Below, piece after piece: positions 26,346 through 35,920 of a stretch of 62,415 nucleotides of DNA (the stretch's first letter is position 1; each line of letters opens with the position of its first letter). Under the pieces are notes generated by a model that did not search any database, was not told where the DNA came from, and saw only the letters and a program-made list of their open reading frames with translations. The position numbers and the translations under genes are program-made. This DNA comes from Candidatus Thorarchaeota archaeon (GTDB lineage: Archaea > Asgardarchaeota > Thorarchaeia > Thorarchaeales > Thorarchaeaceae): positions 1-62,415 of the forward strand of contig JAEOUG010000100.1 of assembly GCA_016839445.1 (NCBI GenBank), given 5' to 3'.

Positions 26346-27476
26346 TCATGCAGAGATAGGCCGAGGCCGTAGAACAGGGGGCGCGAACTGGCGCAGCCGC
26401 TTGAGTCCCTGAACCTTCTCTCTTCTTCCCATCTTCGCGTCGTTCAGGGCCTGTTCTAGGAAGGAGATGGCCTGATCGTATGCTCGACGGGGTACTGGGA
26501 ACGGCACTCCGTCCTTCCCTCCAAAGGCAAAGCACATTCTCACAGGATCTGACCATGACGGTGGAGCGCCATAGATCATGTCTGCAACGAGCGAGAGCCC
26601 TCTCACTGTGGCGGGTCCAATCCCGTCCATCAGGAGGAGTTGCTCATATCCCGTAGGCTGTGTTTCGTACGCACTCTGCACCGCTTTCCAGTCCATTCGT
26701 GTGGGCAGAACCTTGTAGGACGGTAGATGGTCCCTGACCTCCTCCCCCTCCATCCAGGGCAAGAGAGTAGACTCGCCATATGACTTGATGTCCTCAAAGA
26801 ATCGCCTGACACGCCTTGGGCCCTCATTGACAATGTCGACACTGGTCCTCCTGCATTGCTCGGAATCTCTTGATGTCATATCCATCGTGTGCTCGTTCAC
26901 CTGTCCGGAGATGAGACCAGTGTGGGGCTCGTTGATGTAGCTCGTCGTTTCCTCAGAGGTCCAGTGGTATCTTCTGGCGTCGCTGGTCCTCGAGTTCATT
27001 CCCTGTTGGACAACAGTCCAGTTGCTCTCATCATCGACAAAGAAGACATGTTGATAGAGCTGATAGCCGTCTTGCACTCCGGCGTTGTCCACCTTAGCTA
27101 CCGCCTTTGATATTCCTGCAAGGCCAGCTCCGTCAAGGTCATAGTCCTCAAGCATCCGCAGCCGCTCTGGAACACGAAGCGCTGCTGCGCCCTTGCCTCC
27201 GACACCAACCACTCCGTGCCTTTCAAAAGTCAGTGCGGACTTCAGGACTCCACACGTGACAGTGGTCGAGCCTGAGCTGTCCCAATCGTAGCCAAGTACA
27301 TTGGCGAGTGCTTGGAAGTATACTGGATCAGATAGCCTTCGGAGCAGCTCATGTGTGCCATACTCATCTACTACGAACTCACAGAGTGCGCCGGCCATGG
27401 GAATCATTCTCTTAACTAGCCAGTGCGGCGCACGTCCTGGGTGAAGCCTGAGATCAGCAACGCCGGCCCGTTTCAT
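26346..27476 (-). CDS. DUF763 family protein
   Basis: MKRAGVADLRLHPGRAPHWLVKRM... matches the recalled archaeal DUF763 N-terminus; DGIGPATVRGLSLVADMIYG. Confidence 0.85.
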   Translation of the reverse strand: MKRAGVADLRLHPGRAPHWLVKRMIPMAGALCEFVVDEYGTHELLRRLSDPVYFQALANVLGYDWDSSGSTTVTCGVLKSALTFERHGVVGVGGKGAAALRVPERLRMLEDYDLDGAGLAGISKAVAKVDNAGVQDGYQLYQHVFFVDDESNWTVVQQGMNSRTSDARRYHWTSEETTSYINEPHTGLISGQVNEHTMDMTSRDSEQCRRTSVDIVNEGPRRVRRFFEDIKSYGESTLLPWMEGEEVRDHLPSYKVLPTRMDWKAVQSAYETQPTGYEQLLLMDGIGPATVRGLSLVADMIYGAPPSWSDPVRMCFAFGGKDGVPFPVPRRAYDQAISFLEQALNDAKMGRREKVQGLKRLRQFAPPVLRPRPISA

Positions 27477-27502
27477 TCAGACGCCTCACATATGTGTGTT
27501 CT

Positions 27503-27850
27503 TCACAGGAGTCCAGACTTGATCATGTCCAAGGTCTTTCTGGCCTCTTCTCCTGCTTGCGCAAGCCACATCTCTAATTTGTCACAGACATAGTCACCGC
27601 AATGGGCGCACGTCTCCACATTCCTCGATGACGCACAAGATCTAAGGGCACACTGTTCGCACCATTTGAAGCGAGGCCCGTCCTGTTTACAGCCAAGGCA
27701 GTTGATGTCATCCACTGTGACTGCGTATTGAGGAGTGCTCCATTTCTCAGCGATAGCTTTCCTTTTCTCGTCGTCGTTCTCCTTTGTGGCGGCATAGGCG
27801 GGACAAGCTTGGCAATCAAGACCGCAGAAGGCAGTCATCTCTTGTCTCAT
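27503..27850 (-). CDS. DUF3795-like cysteine-rich protein
   Basis: MTAFCGLDCQACPAYAATKEND...CLGCKQDG...WCEQCALRSCASSRNVETCAHCGDYVCDKLE. Confidence 0.8.
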   Translation of the reverse strand: MRQEMTAFCGLDCQACPAYAATKENDDEKRKAIAEKWSTPQYAVTVDDINCLGCKQDGPRFKWCEQCALRSCASSRNVETCAHCGDYVCDKLEMWLAQAGEEARKTLDMIKSGLL

Positions 27851-28001
27851 GCGGCATTGAAGGTCATTGTATCTATAAAAGCTGAACAGGTGGCCGAAAG
27901 TACTCCTTTGCAGTTCGAGATATGCTTTTATTTCCAGACTACGAAGATACCGTGTTGGCATAGCCCGACAGAGTTCTTGAACACCTATTGAGATGATACG
28001 C

Positions 28002-28541
28002 ATGTCTGAGAACAGTAAATGGGATGAAGGAGTCACCTACAAGCAGTTCCTTAGTAATGCAAGAGAGAACGTCGAGATGATCAAGGCTCGATTCAAGGAC
28101 TTCCTTCTCAGTGAAGAAGACCTGGAGGACGTTAAGAGCCTGAAGAACGAGATCCGGATTCTCGTCATTGGAACGGAGCGCTGCAATGACACAGCTGGCA
28201 ACCTCCCGATTCTCGCCAAGATTGCTGAGGTCTCCCCCAAGGTCGATCTGCGAATTCTTGATAGTGACAAGCATGCCCAGTATCATCAGCTGTTCAAAGT
28301 CAATGGGAAGAGAAAGACGCCAGTTGTGCTGTTTCTCAACTCACAGAATGAAGAGCTCTGCAGGTGGGTGGAGCGCCCAAATGCAGCCTACAAGATTATC
28401 AACGAGGCAAGCAGCCCCTCTCTTGAGGACCGCCGGAAGGCTCTCAAGCAGTTGTACAGCGACCCAGAGATTCAGCGCCAGAGCTTCTACGAATTCATGG
28501 GGCTCATACTGCGGTCAGACTTCATCCTTGGAAGAGCCTGA
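28002..28541 (+). CDS. Thioredoxin_9-like protein with a single active-site Cys
   Basis: IRILVIGTERCNDTAGNLPILAKIAEVSPKVDLRILDSDKHAQ ... KTPVVLFL. Confidence 0.75.
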   Translation: MSENSKWDEGVTYKQFLSNARENVEMIKARFKDFLLSEEDLEDVKSLKNEIRILVIGTERCNDTAGNLPILAKIAEVSPKVDLRILDSDKHAQYHQLFKVNGKRKTPVVLFLNSQNEELCRWVERPNAAYKIINEASSPSLEDRRKALKQLYSDPEIQRQSFYEFMGLILRSDFILGRA

Positions 28542-28542
28542 T

Positions 28543-29196
28543 ATGACACACTTGGGAAAAGCTGACTGGACCGATCCTGAGCGAGTCAGAAGAATGGCTG
28601 ATAGCTACAAGTTGAGATATGACACTGCCTTCTGGCAGGCGTTTGAGGAACTCGTGGGAACAGATCCCCGCGAAGTCGTGGCAGATTTCGGGTGTGGTCC
28701 GGGTCTCTTGCTGGCTGATCTGGTCAAGCGACTAGCCTCCACCGTAGCTCGTGGTGTCGACGAGAGTCCCGAGATGCTAGGCTACGCCGAGACTGCACTG
28801 ACTGATGTCGATGGCATTGAATCGCACTCTTTGCAGCAGGCGAACTTCGACGAAGATGGTATTCCCCTTGACTCAGAATCGGTTGACCTAGGTTTCTGCG
28901 GCTTCATGCTCCATGAGGTCTCCTCGCCGTCAGCCTTCTTGGCGGAGGCCTTCAGGGTAGTCAGGAGAGAAGGGGTCTACGTTGTCTACGATTACGTGTC
29001 CGGGAACAGAGATGCCTTCATTCGGATAATGAGTTCCGGTGGAATGGACCCTTCCCGCGCGGCAAAGCGCTATCCACACATGTGCAAGCATTCGGTGGAT
29101 GACATTGAGGGCCTTCTCAGAAGCAGCGGATTCCAAGATGTGCAATCCATAGTGTTGGACGGTATCAGGGTGGTCGCAGCTGGGTTAAAGTATTGA
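28543..29196 (+). CDS. SAM-dependent methyltransferase
   Basis: VVADFGCGPGLLLADLVKRL, GVDESPEMLGYAE; starts 1 nt after the stop of the thioredoxin-like gene. Confidence 0.85.
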   Translation: MTHLGKADWTDPERVRRMADSYKLRYDTAFWQAFEELVGTDPREVVADFGCGPGLLLADLVKRLASTVARGVDESPEMLGYAETALTDVDGIESHSLQQANFDEDGIPLDSESVDLGFCGFMLHEVSSPSAFLAEAFRVVRREGVYVVYDYVSGNRDAFIRIMSSGGMDPSRAAKRYPHMCKHSVDDIEGLLRSSGFQDVQSIVLDGIRVVAAGLKY

Positions 29197-29220
29197 TTTG
29201 GAGAACACTGACTAGAAGGT

Positions 29221-29424
29221 ATGACGGCAATGCATGACAACAGGAAGGAGTCCCCGTGGGCGTACGATGACTCAGGACTCCGCTGTCCGCGTTGTCAGAG
29301 CAACCGAATATCAAGAATCCTCGATTCATGGGCACTGCAGCGCGGCATCCAGATGTTCAAATGTAATGCGTGTGGAAAGAAGTTCTATCACAAAGGTTTT
29401 GATGACTATCACCCCACCTACTGA
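29221..29424 (+). CDS. Small zinc-ribbon protein
   Basis: GLRCPRCQSNRISRIL...FKCNACGKKFY. Confidence 0.7.
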   Translation: MTAMHDNRKESPWAYDDSGLRCPRCQSNRISRILDSWALQRGIQMFKCNACGKKFYHKGFDDYHPTY

Positions 29425-29456
29425 CTTCGCGGGAGGACCTGGCCCTGTACGGCAGA

Positions 29457-30581
29457 ATGAACCAGCTCAAGTATCCCTTCTCCACTGAGGCCAGAGAGAC
29501 TTCCCTGAAACTTGCTCGGGATCTGGGCGATCTTGTCGAGTTCGTGAGCAGACCAAGCAACGAGTACATAGTCAGGGAGGCGGAGGAGCGAGTTCTAGCA
29601 GCACTTACCAAGTCAGAGATACGGTATCCTTCTATGCAGGACGAGCGTGATGTGCTAGTCTATTCGACCTCCAGGCTGATTGTGGAGTCCATTGGCAACC
29701 CACGGCTCCGCGCGCTTCAGGCTGTGGCCGAAGAGAAGGCGGCAAACAAGGCATTGGACAAGGAGGACCCGGAATCCCTCAGAGAGCTCTGCTCGACCTC
29801 CTTCCGCTGGTCGATTGAGTCGATGGGCGATGTTGGAGAGAGAGCCTCCCTCCCTCTCCAGATGAGGACGTACGAATTCAAGATTCGATTCGAGAACTTC
29901 CTTGAAGTTGCCCCTATGATTCGAGCTCCAGAGTGGAATCTCATAAACAGGTTTCTCGATCGAGGATGGGTGCCAATCAGGAGGTCTGAGCTGGTTCGAC
30001 TTGCATCAGGCAAGTTTCATCAGATAATCAAGGCTGGGCGGCTAGACTTGCCACCCTTGTCTGAGCGTCTCGCCGCAGCAGTTGAGCGATTAGGCGCGGA
30101 AATGCCGTCCCACCTCAGACAGCTTGAGCCGCTCAAGTTTGAAGACGTAGAGCAGTCCGCCTTTCCTCCATGCATGGCTCTCCTGTACGCCAAACAGAAG
30201 AGTGGTGAGGAGAACCTGCCTCACTTCGCACGATTCGCCCTCGCAGCCTTTCTCAATCGAATTAACCTGGATCGCGATGAGATTCTGAAGTTGTTTGAGC
30301 AGGCACCGGACCGCCACAAGCGGGTCATCGAGTATCAGGTGGATCATATTTCTCGCAAGAGAACCTCTGATGACGATGAAACCGGATATGTCCCTCCCAA
30401 TTGCAGCAAAATCATCTCTCAGCGACTCTGCCCCGTTGACAACCAGGAAACGTTTGACCCGCTTTGCGAATACATTCTCAACCCGTTGTCCTTCTATTCC
30501 ACTAGGTACTGGGAGGAGTCAAAGAACGTTACGAACCACTCATGGTATGCAAACAAGTGGGAGAAGAAGCAGACATTCTAG
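29457..30581 (+). CDS. priL: DNA primase large subunit (PriL)
   Basis: FEDVEQSAFPPCMALLYAK...LPHFARFALAAFLNRINL...YVPPNCSKIISQRLCPVDNQ...CEYILNPLSFY; four Fe-S cysteines. Confidence 0.93.
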   Translation: MNQLKYPFSTEARETSLKLARDLGDLVEFVSRPSNEYIVREAEERVLAALTKSEIRYPSMQDERDVLVYSTSRLIVESIGNPRLRALQAVAEEKAANKALDKEDPESLRELCSTSFRWSIESMGDVGERASLPLQMRTYEFKIRFENFLEVAPMIRAPEWNLINRFLDRGWVPIRRSELVRLASGKFHQIIKAGRLDLPPLSERLAAAVERLGAEMPSHLRQLEPLKFEDVEQSAFPPCMALLYAKQKSGEENLPHFARFALAAFLNRINLDRDEILKLFEQAPDRHKRVIEYQVDHISRKRTSDDDETGYVPPNCSKIISQRLCPVDNQETFDPLCEYILNPLSFYSTRYWEESKNVTNHSWYANKWEKKQTF

Positions 30582-31429
30582 GTCGGACAGGGAGTTCGTC
30601 CCCGACTCCTGGTGTAGTGGAAGAGGTACTCTTGCGCATACCCAGCGAAGCGGCCGAAGTGCGCTCGAGCGGCAGCTGATTTCCTCGCATAGGTCTTGCC
30701 AGAAGCCGTGAATATTCCGTAGTGTTCTTGGATGACTCGTTCAATCCAGACGTCAATCGGAAAGGCCTCAAGGAATCCTAGGGAGAAGAGGCATACGCAA
30801 TCTGCCACCTTGTCACCCACCCCATGCAGGGTCTTGAGTTCACTTCTTGCCTCCTCGTACGTCTGCCCTTTGAGTGACTCGTGTGTTGCATGTCCCTCTG
30901 TAATTGCTTCTGAAGTCCTCTTGATGTATTTCGCTCGGAAGCCTAGGCCGAGACCTCTGAGCTCAGTAATGGTGGACCTAGCGAGAACATCAGGACCTGG
31001 CATTCCGAAGTATGTGTTACCGCGAAAGCGGTACTGGGGTCCCCAAGTCTCCCTAATCCGTTTCATCGATAACTGAATGGCGGGAATGTTCTTCCAGATG
31101 GAGCAGATGAATGATATGAGACAGGAGAAGAAGGGGTCTCTCACGATTCTGAGTCCCGGGGCGAACTCAATGCTTTCCCTCATGATTCCATCTCTGGCCA
31201 ATTCCGTCTTTATCTTGTCAATCGGGTCGCGGAGTCCAAGCAGTGTTTTGAGATCGATATCATTGTCCTGAGAGGCTTCATAGAAGATTTCCCTCCCTCT
31301 CTGTTCGATGTATACCACCTGCCCCACGTCTGCATTGACGTATCCTCTTCCCTCCTTTATCCAAGAGAAGCTCTGTCCACAGTTCAGGGTATCTTCCAGA
31401 CTGAATTCGGTGGTTGAGAGGGAGTCCAT
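30578..31429 (-). CDS. 8-oxoguanine DNA glycosylase-like (OGG, HhH-GPD)
   Basis: EDTLNCGQSFSWI; FSCLISFICSIWKNI; LKTLHGVGDKVADCVCLFSLGFLEAFPIDVWIERV; start at the internal ATG 31429. Confidence 0.88.
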   Translation of the reverse strand: MDSLSTTEFSLEDTLNCGQSFSWIKEGRGYVNADVGQVVYIEQRGREIFYEASQDNDIDLKTLLGLRDPIDKIKTELARDGIMRESIEFAPGLRIVRDPFFSCLISFICSIWKNIPAIQLSMKRIRETWGPQYRFRGNTYFGMPGPDVLARSTITELRGLGLGFRAKYIKRTSEAITEGHATHESLKGQTYEEARSELKTLHGVGDKVADCVCLFSLGFLEAFPIDVWIERVIQEHYGIFTASGKTYARKSAAARAHFGRFAGYAQEYLFHYTRSRGRTPCPT

Positions 31430-31594
31430 TATCGAATTCACTCGGTTTGGCAGAATTGAGTCTTCCGCTGTGGGTCCTCGGGAAAGGTAAGTACTAAAAG
31501 CGCTAAGAACTCCTCCTCCATGCGGCAGTGATGAGCTCCCTTTGTGATTGTGAACAGATGATCGGTCTGGTGAGCATCTGAGCCGCACTTCTTC

Positions 31595-32077
31595 TCAGAT
31601 ATCAGTGGCCTCACGCATGACCAGGTCAAGAATTAGATTGAGCTGCCCTGTGTGAAAAACTGGAACGCTAGGCCTCTCTACTTCGTTGCTCTTCTTCCAT
31701 GTGACTACAGCCATTGTGTTTGTAGGCAGGTCCTCGAGGTCATCGCTGTCGCCCAGACACCACACCTTTGGGAATGGACTGCTCTTCATTCCTTCAATGA
31801 TGAGGAAATCTACATCTCCTCCCTCGGCATCCTTCAGGAGCCTCGCCAGGTCCGCACTGCTATCCGCTGGCTTCGATTGGTCGATGAAGATGGTGAAGGA
31901 TGAGCCGGCTTGTCGATGACGCCAAGTGTCTGACCCCTCCTCCTCGCCCTTCGCATGCATTGAGCTCTTCAGGGTCGCTACTCTGTATCCACTTCCCACA
32001 AGTGCGCCGACAATCCGCTCAACAAGGGTTGTCTTTCCGCTACCGGAGTACCCAGACACTGCGAAGACTCTTGTCAC
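31595..32077 (-). CDS. mobB: Molybdopterin-guanine dinucleotide biosynthesis protein B
   Basis: VFAVSGYSGSGKTTLVERIVGAL P-loop; DTWRHRQAGS; FLIIEGMKSSPFPKV. Confidence 0.88.
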   Translation of the reverse strand: MTRVFAVSGYSGSGKTTLVERIVGALVGSGYRVATLKSSMHAKGEEEGSDTWRHRQAGSSFTIFIDQSKPADSSADLARLLKDAEGGDVDFLIIEGMKSSPFPKVWCLGDSDDLEDLPTNTMAVVTWKKSNEVERPSVPVFHTGQLNLILDLVMREATDI

Positions 32078-32189
32078 AGTGAAGATGGCTGCCCTGCAGC
32101 ATAAGGCAGTTTCTGTCTTTCTTGGAAGAAAACAACAGACTGCTCAAAGCATTTCCCTTAAAACGGGGTCATGCTCTTTTCGGAACCCG

Positions 32190-32975
32190 GTGATATCGCC
32201 ATTGGCAACTGACAAGCACGCGGCAGTAGAGTGTATAGATGTCCGCCGCGATTTCCAAGATGGTACTAGAGTTATCAAGGTCCTACAGGGCACCAATCTC
32301 ACCGTATACCGCGGTGAGTTCGTGGCTATCGTAGGAGCTAGTGGGTCCGGCAAGACCACGCTTCTCAATCTGATAGGAGGTCTCGACACACCCACCTCCG
32401 GCCAGATCCTCGTGGACGGAAAGGACATTACGAAGCTCAATGACGAGCAGATGTCAGAGGTTCGCAGACACAAGATAGGCGTGCTCTTCCAAGACCAACA
32501 CCTGTTGCCAATCTTCACCGCTCTTGAGAATGTGGAGGTCCCGATGCTCCTTGATGAGATCAAGACCGAGGAGCGCAGGAAGCGAGCCATGAAGCTTCTG
32601 GAAATGATGCAGGTCGACCATCGTGCTCAGCACATGCCCCACGAGCTCTCGGGCGGGATGCGCTCACGAGTCGCTCTTGCTAGGGCTCTTGCTATGGACC
32701 CCGCTGTCCTTCTATGCGACGAGCCCACTGGCGATCTAGACCATGCCACGGGCGCAGAGATTATCCAGCTGATGCGAAATCTGGCTAAGAAGCAGAATCG
32801 AGCTGTTCTTGCAGCAACACATGATCCAGAGACCGCCAGGATGGCGGACAGAATACTTCTACTCCGTGACGGAGTCTTGGTGGACGAGCTGGTTGGAGAC
32901 TACTTCAAGCCCAGCCGGGTTGAAGTTCGGGCCCGGGGGTCTGACCCCTCGGCGGCTGAGGAATCGTCAAGCTAG
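32190..32975 (+). CDS. ABC transporter ATP-binding protein (MacB/LolD type)
   Basis: GASGSGKTTLLNLIGGLD; LSGGMRSRVALARALA; VLLCDEPTGDLD; GTG at 32190 is a plausible start. Confidence 0.9.
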   Translation: MISPLATDKHAAVECIDVRRDFQDGTRVIKVLQGTNLTVYRGEFVAIVGASGSGKTTLLNLIGGLDTPTSGQILVDGKDITKLNDEQMSEVRRHKIGVLFQDQHLLPIFTALENVEVPMLLDEIKTEERRKRAMKLLEMMQVDHRAQHMPHELSGGMRSRVALARALAMDPAVLLCDEPTGDLDHATGAEIIQLMRNLAKKQNRAVLAATHDPETARMADRILLLRDGVLVDELVGDYFKPSRVEVRARGSDPSAAEESSS

Positions 32976-32986
32976 GAGTGATCTGA

Positions 32987-35911
32987 GTGGCCACTGGAAG
33001 AAAGACGAAGAAACTCATCACTCGCGGCAACAGAGGCTACGGACTCTCGTATGCCCTTAGCGCCATCAGGGCGAATCCGTTTAGGGCAATCACGCTAGCT
33101 CTGACACTAAGCCTGGGTATCAGCCTGTTTGCATCCACAATGGTATGGGGTGATACCGGGGTCTACGTCAGCATCTATGAGTATCTGGGCGACAATGCCT
33201 ACCAAGTTCAGATGACAGCCGCAGATGAGGTGGCTCCTTCTCTCAGACATGAGGCTCTTGCTGAGGCCGAAGAACATCTCCTCGACAGTCCCTTTGTGGA
33301 GAGCGTCTATCGAGTCAATTCGACGATAGGGTTAGTGAACGCTACTAGTCTGCCAGACTCTACTGTGTATGACTTCACAGGACATGTCTATAGTGATGGC
33401 ATGAAGGACTGTCAGGTCATCTTCGTTGATAATGAGTTTCTCAACATAACCCGGAACGAGTTCTGGGTGTCAGGAGACTTCCAGCTGGGAACAGGTGACG
33501 TCATCGTTTCAGCGGCGTGGACCTACTATGTCTACGTTCTGTTCGGCGTTCAGGTTGAAGTGGGCGACATCGTGGATATCGACCTCCTTACCGGAGACGT
33601 CGCGCGTGACCCATATGGGGACCCGGAGGCCGCACAGATTGGCGACCTTGGAAGGATCTCACTGACTTCTCTTCGTGTGGTCGGCATCTTCGACCCTCTG
33701 ACGCGTGACTCTATCATTGAGCGTGCACTTCCCTCCATCCCAAGAGAGAACTATCAGCAGGCAAACCTGAGATACCAGGTTCTAGGTATCCGTGACTCTG
33801 TACTGATTCTCAAGGACTCCATTCCTCCCGATACACTGTCTGATACTGGCTTCTTTGAGCCGACAACTCTGGTCCGTGTAGATGCAGCAGGACTTCGCGC
33901 TGGCGGTCCAGAAAACGTTGCAGGCAATCTGTTCGGCCTCTTTGTGGCTACCGGCGACACATACGACATCAACTGGTTTGGGATAGATCAGGTCTGGGAG
34001 TTGCAGGGCGCGGTCAACACCTATCTCTCTACTCTGGAGCTATCGATACTTGCCCTGCCTGTGATTCTTCTTGCATTATTCTTCTCGGTCTTTGCAGCGG
34101 ACACCTTCATGGCACCCAGGAAGTTGGAGATCGGAGTCATCAGGTCCAAGGGCGCGAGCTACTCGCAGGTGTCTAGTGTCTTCCTGTGGGAGTCGGCAAT
34201 TATCGCCTTGGTATCAGTCCTTCTCGGAATCATATTCAGCATCCTGTTCGCCCCACTGATTGCGTCATCGACAGGCTTCATGACCTTTGACTGGGACGTC
34301 TACATGTTCTACCTCTCCAATACTGTGCTCACTCTGTCCACGGTAGTGAGAGCTGTAGGGCTTACTGTGCTTCCAAGTCTGCTATTCATCCTCTATCAGG
34401 CCCGAAAGGTCGCCCAGACAGAGATTGGTCTCACCCTCATGGAAGTCACTGAAGATATGACGGAGCAACAGGAGTCCCACGGCTTCACCATAGGTGCGTC
34501 AATCACAATCCTCGTGCTGGCGCTAGTGAGCCTCTACTACCTTCCGAGGGATCCAATTGTCTTCGCGATGGGACTTGGCCTCTCTACGGCTGCTTGGTTC
34601 TTCATTGCCTACAATGGCTCACGAATTGCGAGGGTATCTCTGGCCAAGCTCTCTGCGAGACTCTCGTTCGCTCTTGGACAGAAGAATGTCATCTCAGCTG
34701 GTTATCTCAAGATGAGGAAGGGCCGCATCATCCCACTGATGGTCGTGTTGGTCCTCACAATCTCATCCACTATCGCCTTTGCTGTTCAGTCAGAGAGCCT
34801 GAGGGTTGATTTGGAGAGAGAAGTCAGCTATGCAATCGGCGCTGACCTCAGAGTAGAGACAACCCTTCGCGAATTCAGCTTCAACGGCACCATTGAATCG
34901 TACGAAGGCGTCATTGAAGCAACACCTGTGCTTGAAGCGTGGGGTCGGTACGGCATTGATGATATTACAATCGAATCGCTGAATGTGACCGCCTACGCCC
35001 GAATTGGGGCCTTCGCAGGATCGAGCTTCCCTGGCCAAGATACTAGCACAGTGCTGGCGGCATTGGCGTCTACCGAGAACGCCATCATCATCAGCGAGTA
35101 TCACTCACATCGCTGGAACAAGACAGTCGGCTCCACGATCGAGTTCACGATGAGCGGTATAGGGTCCACCCAGTCTGTCGACTTCGTTGTTGTGGGGATA
35201 GTCCACAGCGCTCCTGGGTTTGGATACGCCTCTCTCACAGACATGCCATACGCTCCCTTGGGCTCCGGCTTTGGCTTCCAAGCTCCCCTCTCAGGCTTTG
35301 CCCTGGCGAATCTCGGGTTCGTGGCCGATACAATCTCAGAGCAACGGACCGACCTATTCCTCGCCAGTCTGACAGACTCGGCCAATCGGACTGCACTTGC
35401 TGAGGACCTCCAGGCTCTCGCAGGGGTCTATCCCTACATTCCTGAGCTATTCGACCTGAAGGAGAACTCCCTACAGACAGCGCTCTTCCTGAACACCGTC
35501 GAGGGGCTCTTCTCGCTCGGATTCGCAATGTCCCTCGTTCTGAGCATCTTTGCGCTGACCATCTCGCTTGGCTCTGTAGTACGAGAGAGAAGGAAGGAGT
35601 ACGCCATCATGAGAGCGGTAGGTGGCTCAAAAAGACAGGTTGTGAGCATGGTGTTCTCAGAGTTCTCCGGAGTGGTGCTGGCATCGCTTGCACTCAGCCT
35701 GCTTCTTGGGGCCCTCTTTGGATTCGCCATGGGACTTCTCGTCAATGTCATGGCCCCATTCTCGAGGGTTCTAGCGGCCACGATATCCTTCCCCGTGTTC
35801 TTCCTTAGTGTCGTGCTTGCCGTGGAAATTGTGACGATGATAATAGGAGCCTACCTCCCCGCGAGGGAGGCGGCGAACACTGAACCTGCGGTGGTTCTGA
35901 GGAATCTATGA
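32987..35911 (+). CDS. FtsX-like ABC permease 1
   Basis: N-terminal YALSAIRANPFRAITLALTLSLGISLFASTMVW; FtsX-like C-terminal YAIMRAVGGSKRQVVSMVF...ARTEANTEPAVVLRNL-type ending (PAREAANTEPAVVLRNL). Confidence 0.92.
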   Translation: MATGRKTKKLITRGNRGYGLSYALSAIRANPFRAITLALTLSLGISLFASTMVWGDTGVYVSIYEYLGDNAYQVQMTAADEVAPSLRHEALAEAEEHLLDSPFVESVYRVNSTIGLVNATSLPDSTVYDFTGHVYSDGMKDCQVIFVDNEFLNITRNEFWVSGDFQLGTGDVIVSAAWTYYVYVLFGVQVEVGDIVDIDLLTGDVARDPYGDPEAAQIGDLGRISLTSLRVVGIFDPLTRDSIIERALPSIPRENYQQANLRYQVLGIRDSVLILKDSIPPDTLSDTGFFEPTTLVRVDAAGLRAGGPENVAGNLFGLFVATGDTYDINWFGIDQVWELQGAVNTYLSTLELSILALPVILLALFFSVFAADTFMAPRKLEIGVIRSKGASYSQVSSVFLWESAIIALVSVLLGIIFSILFAPLIASSTGFMTFDWDVYMFYLSNTVLTLSTVVRAVGLTVLPSLLFILYQARKVAQTEIGLTLMEVTEDMTEQQESHGFTIGASITILVLALVSLYYLPRDPIVFAMGLGLSTAAWFFIAYNGSRIARVSLAKLSARLSFALGQKNVISAGYLKMRKGRIIPLMVVLVLTISSTIAFAVQSESLRVDLEREVSYAIGADLRVETTLREFSFNGTIESYEGVIEATPVLEAWGRYGIDDITIESLNVTAYARIGAFAGSSFPGQDTSTVLAALASTENAIIISEYHSHRWNKTVGSTIEFTMSGIGSTQSVDFVVVGIVHSAPGFGYASLTDMPYAPLGSGFGFQAPLSGFALANLGFVADTISEQRTDLFLASLTDSANRTALAEDLQALAGVYPYIPELFDLKENSLQTALFLNTVEGLFSLGFAMSLVLSIFALTISLGSVVRERRKEYAIMRAVGGSKRQVVSMVFSEFSGVVLASLALSLLLGALFGFAMGLLVNVMAPFSRVLAATISFPVFFLSVVLAVEIVTMIIGAYLPAREAANTEPAVVLRNL

Positions 35912-35920
35912 GGTGATCAT

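Noticed and set aside
28168-28542. N-terminal part of the 342-aa ORF overlapping the thioredoxin-like gene
   Set aside because: The methyltransferase most likely starts at ATG 28543; the upstream part is an out-of-frame reading of the thioredoxin-like gene.
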